From assembly GCA_030998015.1 (NCBI GenBank), contig JARWMV010000003.1, positions 434,001 to 498,000 of the forward strand: a DNA stretch of 64,000 nt. The letters run 5' to 3'. The notes under the pieces are model-generated. The model worked only from the letters and a program-made list of their open reading frames with translations, was not told where the DNA came from and did no database searches. Below are positions 11,857 through 21,849 of the stretch, piece after piece. The DNA is from Ceratorhiza oryzae-sativae. Taxonomy: Eukaryota; Basidiomycota; Agaricomycetes; Cantharellales; Ceratobasidiaceae. Numbering within the stretch: the first letter of the stretch is position 1; each line of letters opens with the position of its first letter. Made by a program: the position numbers and the translations under genes.

Positions 11857-12301
11857 AAGCCAGTGCTATGGATTGCGCCAACTTGTTCCTAACATATGTA
11901 TGGAAACTTCATGGGTTACCACAGAAAACAATCTCAGACTGTGGCCCCAACTTTGCATCCAAATTCCTAAGGCACTTATACAAACAGCTGGATATAAAAC
12001 CCTCCTACTCCACAGCATATCACCCCCAGACAGATGGCCAGTCTGAAAGGGCCAACCAAGTAGTAGAAGGGTACATCAGACATTATGTATCAGACCAGCA
12101 GGACGACTGGGTCTCACTCTTACCATTGGTTGAATTTGCCTACAATAATGGTGTCAACGCCTTGACTGGCAAATCACCATTCTTAGCAAACTATGGTTTC
12201 CACCCAAGGCTGGCAGTCAGGGACAGGGAGGAACAAGAACTCCCCTTAGCAGACAATCATGCAGAATGGCTCCAAAAGGGCCACAACAAACTGAAGGCAG
12301 C

Positions 12302-13058
12302 TGTCAACGACAACAAGTCAGGCGACAAGGAAAACAGTTAAGAAAGTAAAAGAACTTGTATTTGACAAGAGGTCAAGTTCTTGAGGAGTCCTCTGCAAAC
12401 TTGATGTCACAAACTGACATGCATATATCCACTCTATAATATTTTCTCGATTTATTACATTTTATGAGATCATCTTCAAAACATACTTGCCTTTTATGGT
12501 ATATCTGTATCATGTGACTCAGGGGATGTTCCGGACCGGTAACTGAGATGTATTTCAACTCCAATGTGAAATTCTGCAGCTCCGCAGTCGCTTCTACTGC
12601 TTCTATCTCTTATCAGTCATGACTCACTGTACGGACTTGTTTGTTATGATGTGGCTTGTACTATGTATATAAACCGGGTCAAGTTCGCAGAGGACTCCTC
12701 AAGAACTTGACCTTGTCGAATACAAGTTCTTTTACTTTTCTTACTCTTTTCCTTGTCGCCTGACTTGTCGTCGTCGACACTTGACCTGGTTTATATACAT
12801 AGTACAAGCCACATCATAACAAACAAGTCTGTACAGTGAGTCACGACAGATAAGAGATAGAAGCAGTAGAAGCGACTGCGGAACTGCGGAATTTCACATC
12901 AGAGTTGAAATACATCTCAGTTACCAGTCTGGAACATCCCCTGAATCACATGACACAGATATACCATAAAAGGCAAGTATGTTTTGAAGATGATCTCATA
13001 AAATGTAGTAAATCAAGAAAATATTATAGAGTGGATATATGCATGTCAGTTCATGACA
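12302..13058 (-). repeat. Solo LTR-1 in pol of A, TSD GCAGC, itself interrupted
   Basis: Reverse-orientation LTR-1 flanked by GCAGC (12297-12301, 13059-13063), split by a forward LTR-1 at 12405-12779. Removing both gives the expected [11 protein letters not shown] reading of the integrase C-terminal region. Confidence 0.9.
12405..12779 (+). repeat. Forward LTR-1 nested in the reverse LTR-1, TSD CTTGA
   Basis: 375 bp, TGTCACAAACTGACATG to GTCGTCGTCGACA, flanked by CTTGA at 12400-12404 and 12780-12784. It landed only a few bases downstream of the TATA box of the LTR it hit. It retains CpG at several sites that are TG or CA in the LTRs of A. Confidence 0.9.
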
Positions 13059-13573
13059 GCAGCTCTGGAAATAGCAAACCAGAGGATCAAAGAATACTAT
13101 GACCAGAAGCATTGGACCCCAGAAGCTATTAAGGTTGGAGACAAAGTCTGGCTTGATACCAAGAACATACAGACACAACAGGCCTCCAGGAAACTGGCCC
13201 ACAAAAGAGTTGGACCATTCAAGGTGGTAGCACAACATGGCACACATGCTTTCAAACTGGACCTACCGATAACCATGAAAATACACCCAGTGTTTCATGT
13301 TTCACTCCTCACCAGATATAAAGACAACCCCTATGGCTGTCAGGTTCCCTCACCACCACCTGTGGTAACTCCTGAAGGGGAAGAAGAATTTGAAGTGGAA
13401 CAGATCATAAAATCATGATACAACAAAAAGTCTAACATCTTCGAATACTATGTCAAATGGCTTGGCTATGACAAGCAACAATGGTTAACTTACAATGACC
13501 TGGTAAATGCACCAGAACTCATCACTGACTATGTCAAGTCACATCCAAAGGCACCCCATGACCCCCATGCCTT

Positions 13574-13585
13574 GAAGGGGGGAAG
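13574..13585 (+). other. Polypurine tract of element A
   Basis: GAAGGGGGGAAG lies directly before the 3' LTR, the expected plus-strand primer site. The matching tract in B is on the minus strand just above 16927. Confidence 0.8.
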
Positions 13586-14488
13586 TGTCATGAACTGACA
13601 TGCATATATCCACTCTATAATATTTCCTCAATTTATTACATTTTATGAGATCATCTTCAGAACATACTTGCCTTTTATGGTATATCTGTGTCATGTGATT
13701 CAGGGGGATGTTCCAGGCTGATAACCAAGATGTATTTCAACTCCAATGTGAAATTCCACAGTTCTGCAGTTGCTTCTACTGCTTCTATCTCTTATCAGTC
13801 ATGGCCCACTGTATGGACTTGTTTGTTATGATGTGGCTTGTACTATGTATATAAACTGGGTCAAGTTCGCAGAGGACTCCTGTCATGGCCTAGACCATGA
13901 CCACAATTTTATTATGATTTTTCTATATTTTATTATTCTCATCTTTACTTTGTTTTGGACAAGTCCCATTTATTCAGATATATGTGTAGATTAATCACCC
14001 TGTCATGTGACATTGTTATTGTTGACCCAAGTTGATGTCTTCCAGAATATTCTGTAGTAATGTGGCATGACTTACTTCTTATTGGTCCTGGTATTGGATA
14101 TGTACTGCCTCAGCCATGAATATATAAGGGAGAGTCTGAGAACCTTAAGCCTCAGAACTTGACCTCCTGTTCTACCCTTCCTCGTCATCTACCTGCTAGG
14201 CTCTGCCAGCAGTACCTTGCCCAGATCTCTTCAGATCAAGTGTGCCCTTACTAAAAAACCTTGCATCTCATTGCACCAAACCCCTTCCTCACTGCGCGTC
14301 CCACCTTAGACGTTGCAGTTTGACCTTTGGCCTTCATAGCCCATAGGTCCACCATCACCTCATCAGCATTTGGCCTTAGTCGTGACAGTGTGGCCTTTAC
14401 AACTCCTCAAGAACTTGACCTCTTGTCGAATACAAGTTCTTTCCTTTTCTTACTATTTTCTTCATTGCCTGACTTGTTGTTGTTGACA
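13586..14488 (+). repeat. 3' LTR of element A, split by an LTR-2 insertion
   Basis: LTR-1 halves are 13586-13880 and 14402-14488. The right end GTTGTTGTTGACA is followed by TSD GCCCT. The interruption falls in the GAGGACTCCTC palindrome just downstream of the TATA box. Confidence 0.9.
13881..14401 (+). repeat. LTR-2 inserted in the 3' LTR of A, TSD ACTCC
   Basis: 521 bp beginning TGTCATGGCCTAGACC and ending GGCCTTTACA. ACTCC is present at 13876-13880 and again at 14402-14406. It contains AATATATAAGGGAGAG and CAGAACTTGACCTCC, the family promoter and primer motifs. Confidence 0.9.
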
Positions 14489-14493
14489 GCCCT

Positions 14494-14911
14494 TCTAGCT
14501 GTTACTTAAGCTAATAAGTCAGCTAGGGACTGATCTTCACACTGGATGCTTTAGAGGGGAATTGACAAGGTAGAGCAAGCTGGGGTAGACTGGCTTGCTC
14601 TCCTTGCTTTTTATACTATTCTAACCAAGGGAGTGACTAAGTGTACATGCAGGATGAGTAAGAATAAATGGCAGTGATCAGTCAGCCAGTTACTAATAAT
14701 AGTACATCCATCAGTCAGCAAGCAGTAAGATGAGTAAGGTGAATGACAGTGATCAGTAAGCAAGAGACTAAGAATAGGATGTGGCTCAGTAAGCAAGTGG
14801 AGGTGCTTACTCATGAAGGGGAGGTGGTCAAGCCACAAGACAAAAGTGGTAAACAAAGGGAAAAATGATGGTTAGCCACAAGACCTTGATCATGGCTCAT
14901 GACATACATGC
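14494..14911 (-). repeat. LTR-4 copy, reverse, probably the 3' LTR of element D
   Basis: Read on the minus strand it begins TGTCATGAGCCATGATC at 14911 and shows a TATA-like GTATAAAAAGC near 14610. Several repeats of CAGTGATCAGT and GAGTAAG occur. About 155 bp match, in inverted orientation, 25191-25347. The far end is hidden by the insertion of A. Confidence 0.55.
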
Positions 14912-15132
14912 ACTATGCCTATGGCCAATGTGTGGCTTGTGTGGGTGGCATGGGTGGGTGTGATTGGCAAGTATGCTGGGACAGGTGGCTGTCCCTGGGT
15001 AATGGGGATCAGGCTTGGTCCTGCTGGCACCACAGCAAGTATGTCCTGCTCTGTGAGTGCAGTGTTATATCCTGTTCCCCAATTGTCTCCTAGAGGTATC
15101 ATGTGAGTCTGATTGTTCTCTGTGCATCTTCA

Positions 15133-15498
15133 TCACCAATTGTTCCACCTACAATGTTGTGCTGACAGGTCTTTGCTTGCTTGCTTTGCCTTCACCTTTC
15201 TTTGTTGATGCAACTGTCTTCCTCTGTTCCCTTTCTGGTATCCTTTCTTCCCTCCTTTTACTGCTCTTGTGATCTTGATCATCAACTTCTCCAAGTTCAC
15301 TTGTGCCTCTTGTCTGTTCTTTGATATTTCAGCCTGTATGCACTGGATTTCATACTTGGCCCTAATCTTGTCCCCTGTTGTGAGGGGTTGAGTGATTTCT
15401 TCCTTGGCAGGCCCATCTTCCTGTATTGATCCAACCAGTATGTGCTGTGTCTCATGGTTTAGAGATGTTGTGCCAGAATTCCTGCATTCTGGCATCAA
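15133..15498 (-). pseudogene. Lys/Gln-rich ORF in element D, unidentified
   Basis: 121 codons, rich in Lys, Gln and Glu (KAKYEIQ, LEKLMIKITR, KGGKKGYQKGNR), predicted helical and basic at the C-terminus. It lies downstream of the RNase H of D and starts inside the left arm of the 15460-15602 inverted repeat. It could be a remnant of gag or of a pol C-terminus. I do not recognise it and see no second copy. Confidence 0.3.
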
Positions 15499-15602
15499 GG
15501 GTAACTCAATTGTAGAAGCAGCTCAGAAGTGCTGATTGGTAAGCTGATGGAATAGAGTTACCCTTGATGCCAGAATGCAGGAATTCTGGCACAACATCTC
15601 TA
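15460..15602. repeat. Perfect inverted repeat, 48-nt arms, 47-nt spacer
   Basis: Arm 15460-15507 is exactly the reverse complement of 15555-15602. The centres of the arms read CCAGAATTCCTGCATTCTGG. The transcript would form a 48-bp hairpin. It lies in the decayed part of element D, and neither arm is an LTR end. Confidence 0.9.
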
Positions 15603-15760
15603 TCATGGTTGGTATCTTTCACTTATTCCAATTTGTCTTGGATGACACCAGCTGGTTCCTTCCTATACATGTGTGGCAGTGCATCAGCAAGGATATTTGT
15701 TTTACCAGGTATATAGTTCACTTTGATGTGAAACTTGTTTATAGTCTTTAACCATCAAGT

Positions 15761-16551
15761 TTATCTAGCTGACAGCTTCTTCTGTGTAGGGAAGAGCTTG
15801 AGCACCTTGTGGTCTGTGAATACATGGACCTTCACTCCTTGGAGTAGGTTCCTGAGCCACTCAAGCAATTCCTTGATGGCTAACAATTCTTGTTCATGCA
15901 CAGGGTAGTTTTGCTGCATGGCTGTGAACTTCCTGGACCAGAATGCTGTGATTTTTGCTGTTTTCAGGTCTTCACCTTGGCTGACAACTCCACTTGCACT
16001 GGTGCAGCATGTGTCTGTTGTTAGATTGATGGGTGGGGTGCCCAGTGAGTAGCCCAGTGGTATTCTTATGCTTTCATGGTGTTCTGATACTATCCCTTTT
16101 ACTTTGTCAAATGCTTGCTGTTCAGTTGCTTCCCAACACCATGGCTGCATTGTTGATGCCCTTTTTGACAATATTGCCATTGCTATCCAGATTTTATCAC
16201 AGTTGGGAGCCAAGTACCCCACACTGCCAATAAAGCTTAGTAGCTGTCCCTTCAAGGTAGGTACCTTCCATTTCTCAACTGTGTCAACCTTGTGTGGGTC
16301 CATTTTGATACCTTCGCTAGTGATCACATGACCCAGGATTTCAAGTCATTCAGTGAAGAGCTGCATCTTATTTGGACTGAGGCAGAGTTTCTCCTTCCTT
16401 AGTATGTTGAATACCATCTTGACATGCTTCTTGTGCTCTTCAGCCATGTTTGGGAAGATAATGATATTGTCAAGGTAGATATACATGAATCTCCCAATAA
16501 ATTCAGTGAAAATATGGTTCATGAGTGCTTGGTATGTTGCCCCTGCATTAC
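15761..16551 (-). pseudogene. Element D RT palm/thumb and RNase H
   Basis: Reading from 16551 down: AGATYQALMNHIF, then the RT active-site region YIYLDNIII (catalytic YxDD changed to YLDN), a TGA in the LFTE-LEILGHVIT stretch (about 16350), the thumb (IKMDPHKVDTVEKW), then RNase H (TTDTCCTSASGVVSQ, YPVHEQELLAIKELLEW, HVFTDHKVLKLF). Both the active-site change and the stop show it is dead. Confidence 0.75.
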
Positions 16552-16927
16552 TGTCGACGACGACAAGTCAGGCGACGAGGAAAATGGTAAGAAAAGCAAA
16601 GAACTTGTATTCGACGAGAGGTCAAGTTCTTGAGGAGTCCTCTGCGAACTTGACCTGGTTTATATACATAGTACGAGCCACATCATAACAAACAAGTCCG
16701 TACAGTGAGTCACAACAGATAAGAGATAGAAGCAGTAGAAGCGACTGCGGAACTGCGGAATTTCACATCAGAGTTGAAATACATCTCGGTTACCGGTCCG
16801 GAACATTCCCTGAGTCACATGACACAGATATACCATAAAAGGCATGTATGTTTTGAAGATGATCTCATAAAATGTAGAAAATCAAGAAAATATTGTAGAG
16901 TGGATGTATGCGTGTCAGTTCGTGACA
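16552..16927 (-). repeat. 3' LTR of element B
   Basis: 376 bp, on the minus strand TGTCACGAACTGACACG to GTCGTCGTCGACA. It differs from the 5' LTR at one C/T and one G/A, both in CpG. The pol stop codon (16917-16915) lies inside it. Confidence 0.95.
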
Positions 16928-19900
16928 CTTCCCCCCTTCAAGGCATGGGGGTCCTGGGGTGCCTTTGGGTGCGACTTGACATAGTCAGCGATGAGTTCTG
17001 GTGCATTCACCAGGTCGTCATAGGTTAACCACTGTCGCTCGTCATAGCCAAGCCACTTGACATAGTATTCGAAGACGTTAGATTGTTTGTTGTATCGTGA
17101 CTTTATGATCTGTTCCACTTCGAACTCTTCTTCCCCTTCAGGAGTTACCACAGGTGGTGGTGGGGGGACCTGACGGCCATAGGGGTTGTCTTTATATTTG
17201 GTCAGGAGTGAGACATGAAATACTGGGTGTATTTTCATGGTTATCGGTAGGTCCAATTTGTAGGCATGTGTGCCATGTTGTGCTACCACCTTGAATGGTC
17301 CAACTCTTTTGTGGGCCAGTTTCCTGGAGGCCTGCTGTGTCCGTATGTTTTTGGTATTAAGCCAGACTTTGTCTCCGACCTTAATAGCTTCAGGAATCCG
17401 ATGCTTCTGGTCGTAGTATTCCTTGATCCTCTGGTTCGCTATTTCCAGGGCTGCCTTAAGTTCGTCATGGCCCTTTTGGAGCCATTCTGCATGGTTGTCC
17501 GCTAAGGGGAGTTCTGGTTCCTCCCTGTCCCCGACTGCTAGCCTTGGGTGGAAACCGTAGTTTGCAAAGAATGGTGATTTGCCAGTTGAGGCGTTGACAC
17601 CATTATTGTAGGCAAATTCAGCTAATGGTAGGAGCGAGACCCAGTCATCTTGTCTGTCTGATACATAGTGTCTGATGTACCCTTCCACTACTTGGTTGGC
17701 TCGTTCAGACTGGCCATCCGTCTGAGGGTGGTATGCTGTGGAGTAGGAGGGTTTTATGTCCAGTCGTTTGTATAAGTGCCTTAAGAATTTGGATGCAAAG
17801 TTGGGGCCACGGTCTGAGATTGTTTTCCGTGGTAACCCATGGAGTTTCCATACATATGTTAGGAACAGGTTGGCGCAATCCATAGCACTGGCTTCCGATT
17901 GACATGGAATAAAGTGGACCATTTTTGTCAGGCGGTCGACAACTGTAAATATGGCATCAAATCCCTCTGACAAAGGTAGCCCGGTAATCAGATCGTAGGT
18001 AATTTCCTCCCAAGGTTTTTCTGGTGCAGGTATTGGGTTTAAGAGCCCTGGGGGAACTTGGTTGCTGTGCTTGTTCCTGATGCATGACTCGCAGTGTGTG
18101 ACATATTCGTTGACTGATTTTTTCATTGATAACCATGTGTATTTGCGATTTAACAGCTCATATGTTCTGAACTGTCCTGGGTGTCCTGCTGCTGGACTAT
18201 CATGACGGCTTTCAATGACCAGTTTGCGAAGTTCTTTGTTATTTGGGACGTAGATTCTGCCCTTGTGTCGTAAGAGTCCTTCATCCCATTCCCAATCTTT
18301 GACCTTCTCATTGTCATCTAGGGTTTTTAGCACTTTTGACAGGTGCTCATCCCCTGGGATAGCGTCCCTAATGAGTTGTTCCAGGTCATGGTCTGGTGTG
18401 ATTGCTTGTAACCACAGGGATTTTAATTCCAAAAATTGGTTTTGTGCAGCAGAGCTTGGCTCTCACCCCCCTCTTTGGGATGTGTCTTGACAGCCTAGAG
18501 AGTATGTCTGCCGGCCATTCTTGCCCCTTCAATATATAAAATCTTGAATTCGAACCTGGATAAAAACTCATGCCACCGTGTGACTCGACCGTTCAGTGGC
18601 CGATTTGTCTTCCAATACTCCAAATTCTTGTGGTCACAGACAATGTTTACTGGGGTGTTCGGCCCCTTCTAGCAAATGACGCCAGTGTTTAAGGGCCTTG
18701 ATAATTGCCAGCATTTCTTTGTTGTAGATATCGTAGTTTCTTTCTGCTGGGACCATTGCCTTGGAGTAATAAAATTGGGTGGAGCATTCCGTCCTCTCCA
18801 TATTGCAGTAATACAGTGCCTGTGGCATAGCCTGAGGCGTCGGTTTCCAAAATGAAGGTTTGTTGGGTTCTGGCTGAATTAGGGGGGGGCTTCTTTTAAT
18901 TTTTGCTTCAGCAGATTCCATGCTTGATCCCTTTCTGCTGTCCATTCCCATTTTACGTCCTTTTTGACAAGTTCATAAAGACATCTTGTGATTTTCGAAA
19001 AGTCTTTTATGAAGTGCCTCAACCAATTTGCAAACCCCAACCCTTCCAGGACTTCGGTTGGGTTGGTAGGGGTTGGCCATTCAACAGCCTTTTCAACCTT
19101 GGCTGGGTCTACTTTAATTCCCTGGGGAGTCACTACTATTCCCAGGTAATCGACTTCAGTGACATCGAAAACACATTTCTCCAAGGCGCAATATAGGCCA
19201 GCTTTTTGGAGGCGACGTAAGACCTCCTTGACATGTTCATCATGTTCTTCCTGGTTTTTGGAGAATACTAATATGTCGTCCATGTAAATTACAACGTAAA
19301 TGCCTTCGATGTCCTGGAATTCTTCTCGGATCATGGCCATGAAGGTTCCTGGTGCATTCTTTTGACCGAATTGCATAACTAGAGGCTCATACAGCCCGTA
19401 TTTGGTCTTGAAAGCGGCCTTCCATTCGTCTCCTTCCCGAATTTGTATGAGGTTGAAACCCCACTTTAGGTCAAACTTGGTGAATATCTTTGCCCCCCGC
19501 AAGGTTTCCACAATATCATTGATGCGCGGGAGTGGGTACACATTGGAGACAGTCATTTCGTTTAGCCGACGGTAGTCAATGCACATGCGCAGCTTCCCAT
19601 TCTTCTTTTTGACGAATATGACTGGGGATGCCATTGGTGACCTTGAGGGTCTGATATGCCCTGCTTTTAGTTGGCGATCCAGGGTTTTGCGCAATTCTGC
19701 ATCTTCCTTGACACCCACGCTATATATGGGACCATGCCTTGGCTTGGCATCCGGTTTTAAATCTATTTCCATATCCCACTTCCTATGGGGTGGTAATGGT
19801 TGGACGTCGTCTTCTTCAGCGAATATTTTCTGGAATTCTTTATATTTTGTTGGGAGGGAGTCTAAGGAGTCCAGCTGAAGCTCCTTAGGTTCATTTGCAC

Positions 19901-20438
19901 GCACGTGCAAGGGTTTTGTGATGCAGTGCTTCAGGCATATTGGTGAGTTGAACTTCATGTCCTTCCCATCCCAATCAATGTCGGGGTTATGGAATTTGAG
20001 CCATGACATGCCCAGGACTAAATCGTTTTTGCCAACGTTCACAACATAGGCACTGAGGATTTCTCGGTGCTCCTGAATGCACAACTCAAAGGTGCAGTAA
20101 TGGGTCACAGACCCAGAGTCTATCTCCCTTCCATCAATTACCCTCAATTTCTTGGGTGTTTTTAGGGCAACGGTAGGAATACGGTATTGTTTAATCAAAT
20201 CTTCATGTATAAATACTGACGTGGCCCCTGAGTCTATCATGGCCCATCCGTTGAATTTTTTCATATTATATGCAGACTTGTGTTCGGGGGTTATGCGCAG
20301 AGGGAATGCATGAAAGAAAAACTGTAGTTGTGATTGGTTTCCTAACGACATACATTCCATTTCCATATTTTTATTTTCATTATGCGCATTTTGTAACATA
20401 GCGCCCAAGACCGCCCCCCTGGCACGGTTTGAGCTCAT
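16915..20438 (-). CDS. pol of element B: protease-RT-RNase H-integrase-chromodomain
   Basis: Starts [15 protein letters not shown] at the ATGA overlap. Aspartic protease ([19 protein letters not shown]), RT ([33 protein letters not shown]), RNase H, integrase ([12 protein letters not shown] type zinc region, [21 protein letters not shown]), chromodomain ([25 protein letters not shown]). The part 18432-16915 is continuous. Frame breaks lie between about 18900 and 18440, several of them a run one base short or long (for example C8 near 18890, CCCC near 18655). Most residues changed in A are intact here. The last codons read into the 3' LTR. Confidence 0.88.
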
Positions 20439-21826
20439 TCTTTTACCGACTCGTCGTCGGTTGTTTCTACATCCTCAACCACTGCCTCGTATCCTGACAT
20501 TTTGGCCGAGGGACATTTGGCGGCAATATGGCCCCGTCCTCCACAGTTATAGCAGGTGTTTGTCCCCTTTCCTTTTCCTGCACTATCCAGATCCATTGCG
20601 TCTGGATCCTTTGCCTTTGGGGCCACTGGCGGATGGTTATCCTTCTTTATGTCTTTGAAGGACTCTTGTATGTTGGCATTACTGCCATCGTAACAGACGG
20701 TTGGAACAGTGAAGCCTTTTGCATTGGGGCCAATGGCCACGATTTGACCTTTTACAGCCCTGCCATCTTTAATCTTGTATATGCGTTCCCCATTCTTGAA
20801 TTTCTCTTTTTGGGGAGCGCTTTGGGGGTTATTAGTGGGTCTGCTATTCGAAGCATTGTTGCTGCTAGACTTATTACCCCCATGGGATGTCCTCTTGCTG
20901 CCAAAGGAAATGAGGTGACGGTCAATTTCCAGGGCCTGCTGTGTGAGCTGGGCAAATGTCTTTGTGCAAGGATCATAGTTCTGGGCCACCATGCTATCCG
21001 TTATGTCTGACGACAGACCATCATAAAATTGATCACGCATGGCAGCATCGTTGTAGTTGAGGCCTGTGGAATATAGGTTGAATAGGGTCAGGTAGTCTTG
21101 AACTGTCTTGGATTGTTTCAACTTCCGCCACTTGTCGCGGTTATTTTCGGTGCGGTTCAGATCCCCATATCAGGTGGTGAATTCTTGCCAGAATAAATTG
21201 GCATCGTGAAGCCAGGGGATTGCAGTTCCGGGGTTCAGGATTTCGAATTCCTCATACGAGTTAACCCATTCAGCTGCGGACCCTTCAAGATACAAGGTGA
21301 TAAAGGCGACCACTTGGTCAGCCGAGTGCCCACTCATGTTTGTATTGATATATCGGCCACATGCAATTCTGAATGAGATGGCGTCTTCCCGTTTTGTGCC
21401 GTCAAATTTTTGAGGGGTGGCCATCTTAACTTTTGCAGTTGACCCTCCAGAGAGAGTGGGTGCTGTTGCTTGTGGTTGGGCTGTACTGGAAGAAGCTAGT
21501 ACTTGAGCAGCACCTGAGCCACTCATGGATGTATTGATTTGCGCTTCAATGCGCATGATGGTGGTTTGGAGAATGGCTAACATTCCTACTAAGTTGTTGA
21601 CATTGGTGGCTAATCCAGCCACATCCGCATCTATCTTTGTCTGATTTGTGGTAAGTTTTGCTTCGAGTGAGTCTGTATAGGTCTTATTATTGTGTTCGAT
21701 GTCCCCAATGTCGTTTTGAAGGTTATTGGTTTGTTCTCGCAGTTCGTCCATTGATCGAAGCATATAGATGACCTTGTCTTCATCAGACATATTTGCCCAG
21801 GCGGGGGCAGGAGGTTGTGATGCCAT
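20435..21826 (-). CDS. gag of element B (PEG10/Tf2-like), one in-frame stop
   Basis: About 463 codons from MASQPPAPAWANMSDED. Coiled coil (DELREQTNNLQNDIGD), Ser/Thr/Pro linker, gag core (HSADQVVAFITLYLEG, AEWVNSYEEFEI, LKQSKTVQDYLTLFN), basic linker, CCHC knuckle (CYNCGGRGHIAAKC), acidic end ([11 protein letters not shown]). An in-frame TGA after LFWQEFTT (about 21172) aligns with His in A. The length is unchanged, so it is a substitution, perhaps CGA to TGA, not an indel. The gag stop overlaps the pol start in ATGA. Confidence 0.85.
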
Positions 21827-21849
21827 TTCAGGGAAGGTTTGATAAGATT

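Larger units (their letters stand above)
8924..13598 (+). pseudogene. pol of element A: protease-RT-RNase H-integrase-chromodomain, disrupted
   Basis: Aspartic protease ([19 protein letters not shown]), reverse transcriptase ([14 protein letters not shown], then YMDDILGFS), RNase H ([14 protein letters not shown]), and integrase with an HHCC-type zinc region ([12 protein letters not shown]...HCKSCVRNK) and core ([19 protein letters not shown]). A C-terminal chromodomain follows ([22 protein letters not shown]). Stops: TGA at about 9917 and about 13418. Solo LTRs at 11480-11856 and 12302-13058 interrupt the integrase. The final TGA lies at bases 11-13 of the 3' LTR. Compared with B, many Arg codons have become Cys, His, Gln or stop, as CpG decay predicts. 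Confidence 0.88.
5817..14488 (+). mobile_element. Element A: full-length but decayed Ty3/gypsy chromovirus (Tf1/sushi type)
   Basis: 8672 bp bounded by LTR-1 copies and a perfect TSD GCCCT (5812-5816, 14489-14493). Order: 5' LTR, self-primer binding site, three leader ORFs, gag, then pol as protease, RT, RNase H, integrase, chromodomain; then polypurine tract and 3' LTR. Three later LTR-1 insertions lie in pol and one LTR-2 lies in its 3' LTR. Coding is broken by stops such as TGA in the RT (about 9917) and before the chromodomain (about 13418), mostly at former CpG sites. The element cannot move on its own. Confidence 0.92.

Noticed and set aside
14500..14900. CRISPR or regular tandem array from repeated CAGTGATCAGT/GAGTAAG phrases
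   Set aside because: Unit length and spacing are irregular and the text belongs to LTR-4; also a eukaryotic genome.
18440..18900. Programmed frameshifting in the RNase H of element B
   Set aside because: Several breaks close together in C/G runs, absent at the same sites in A; not a conserved recoding signal.
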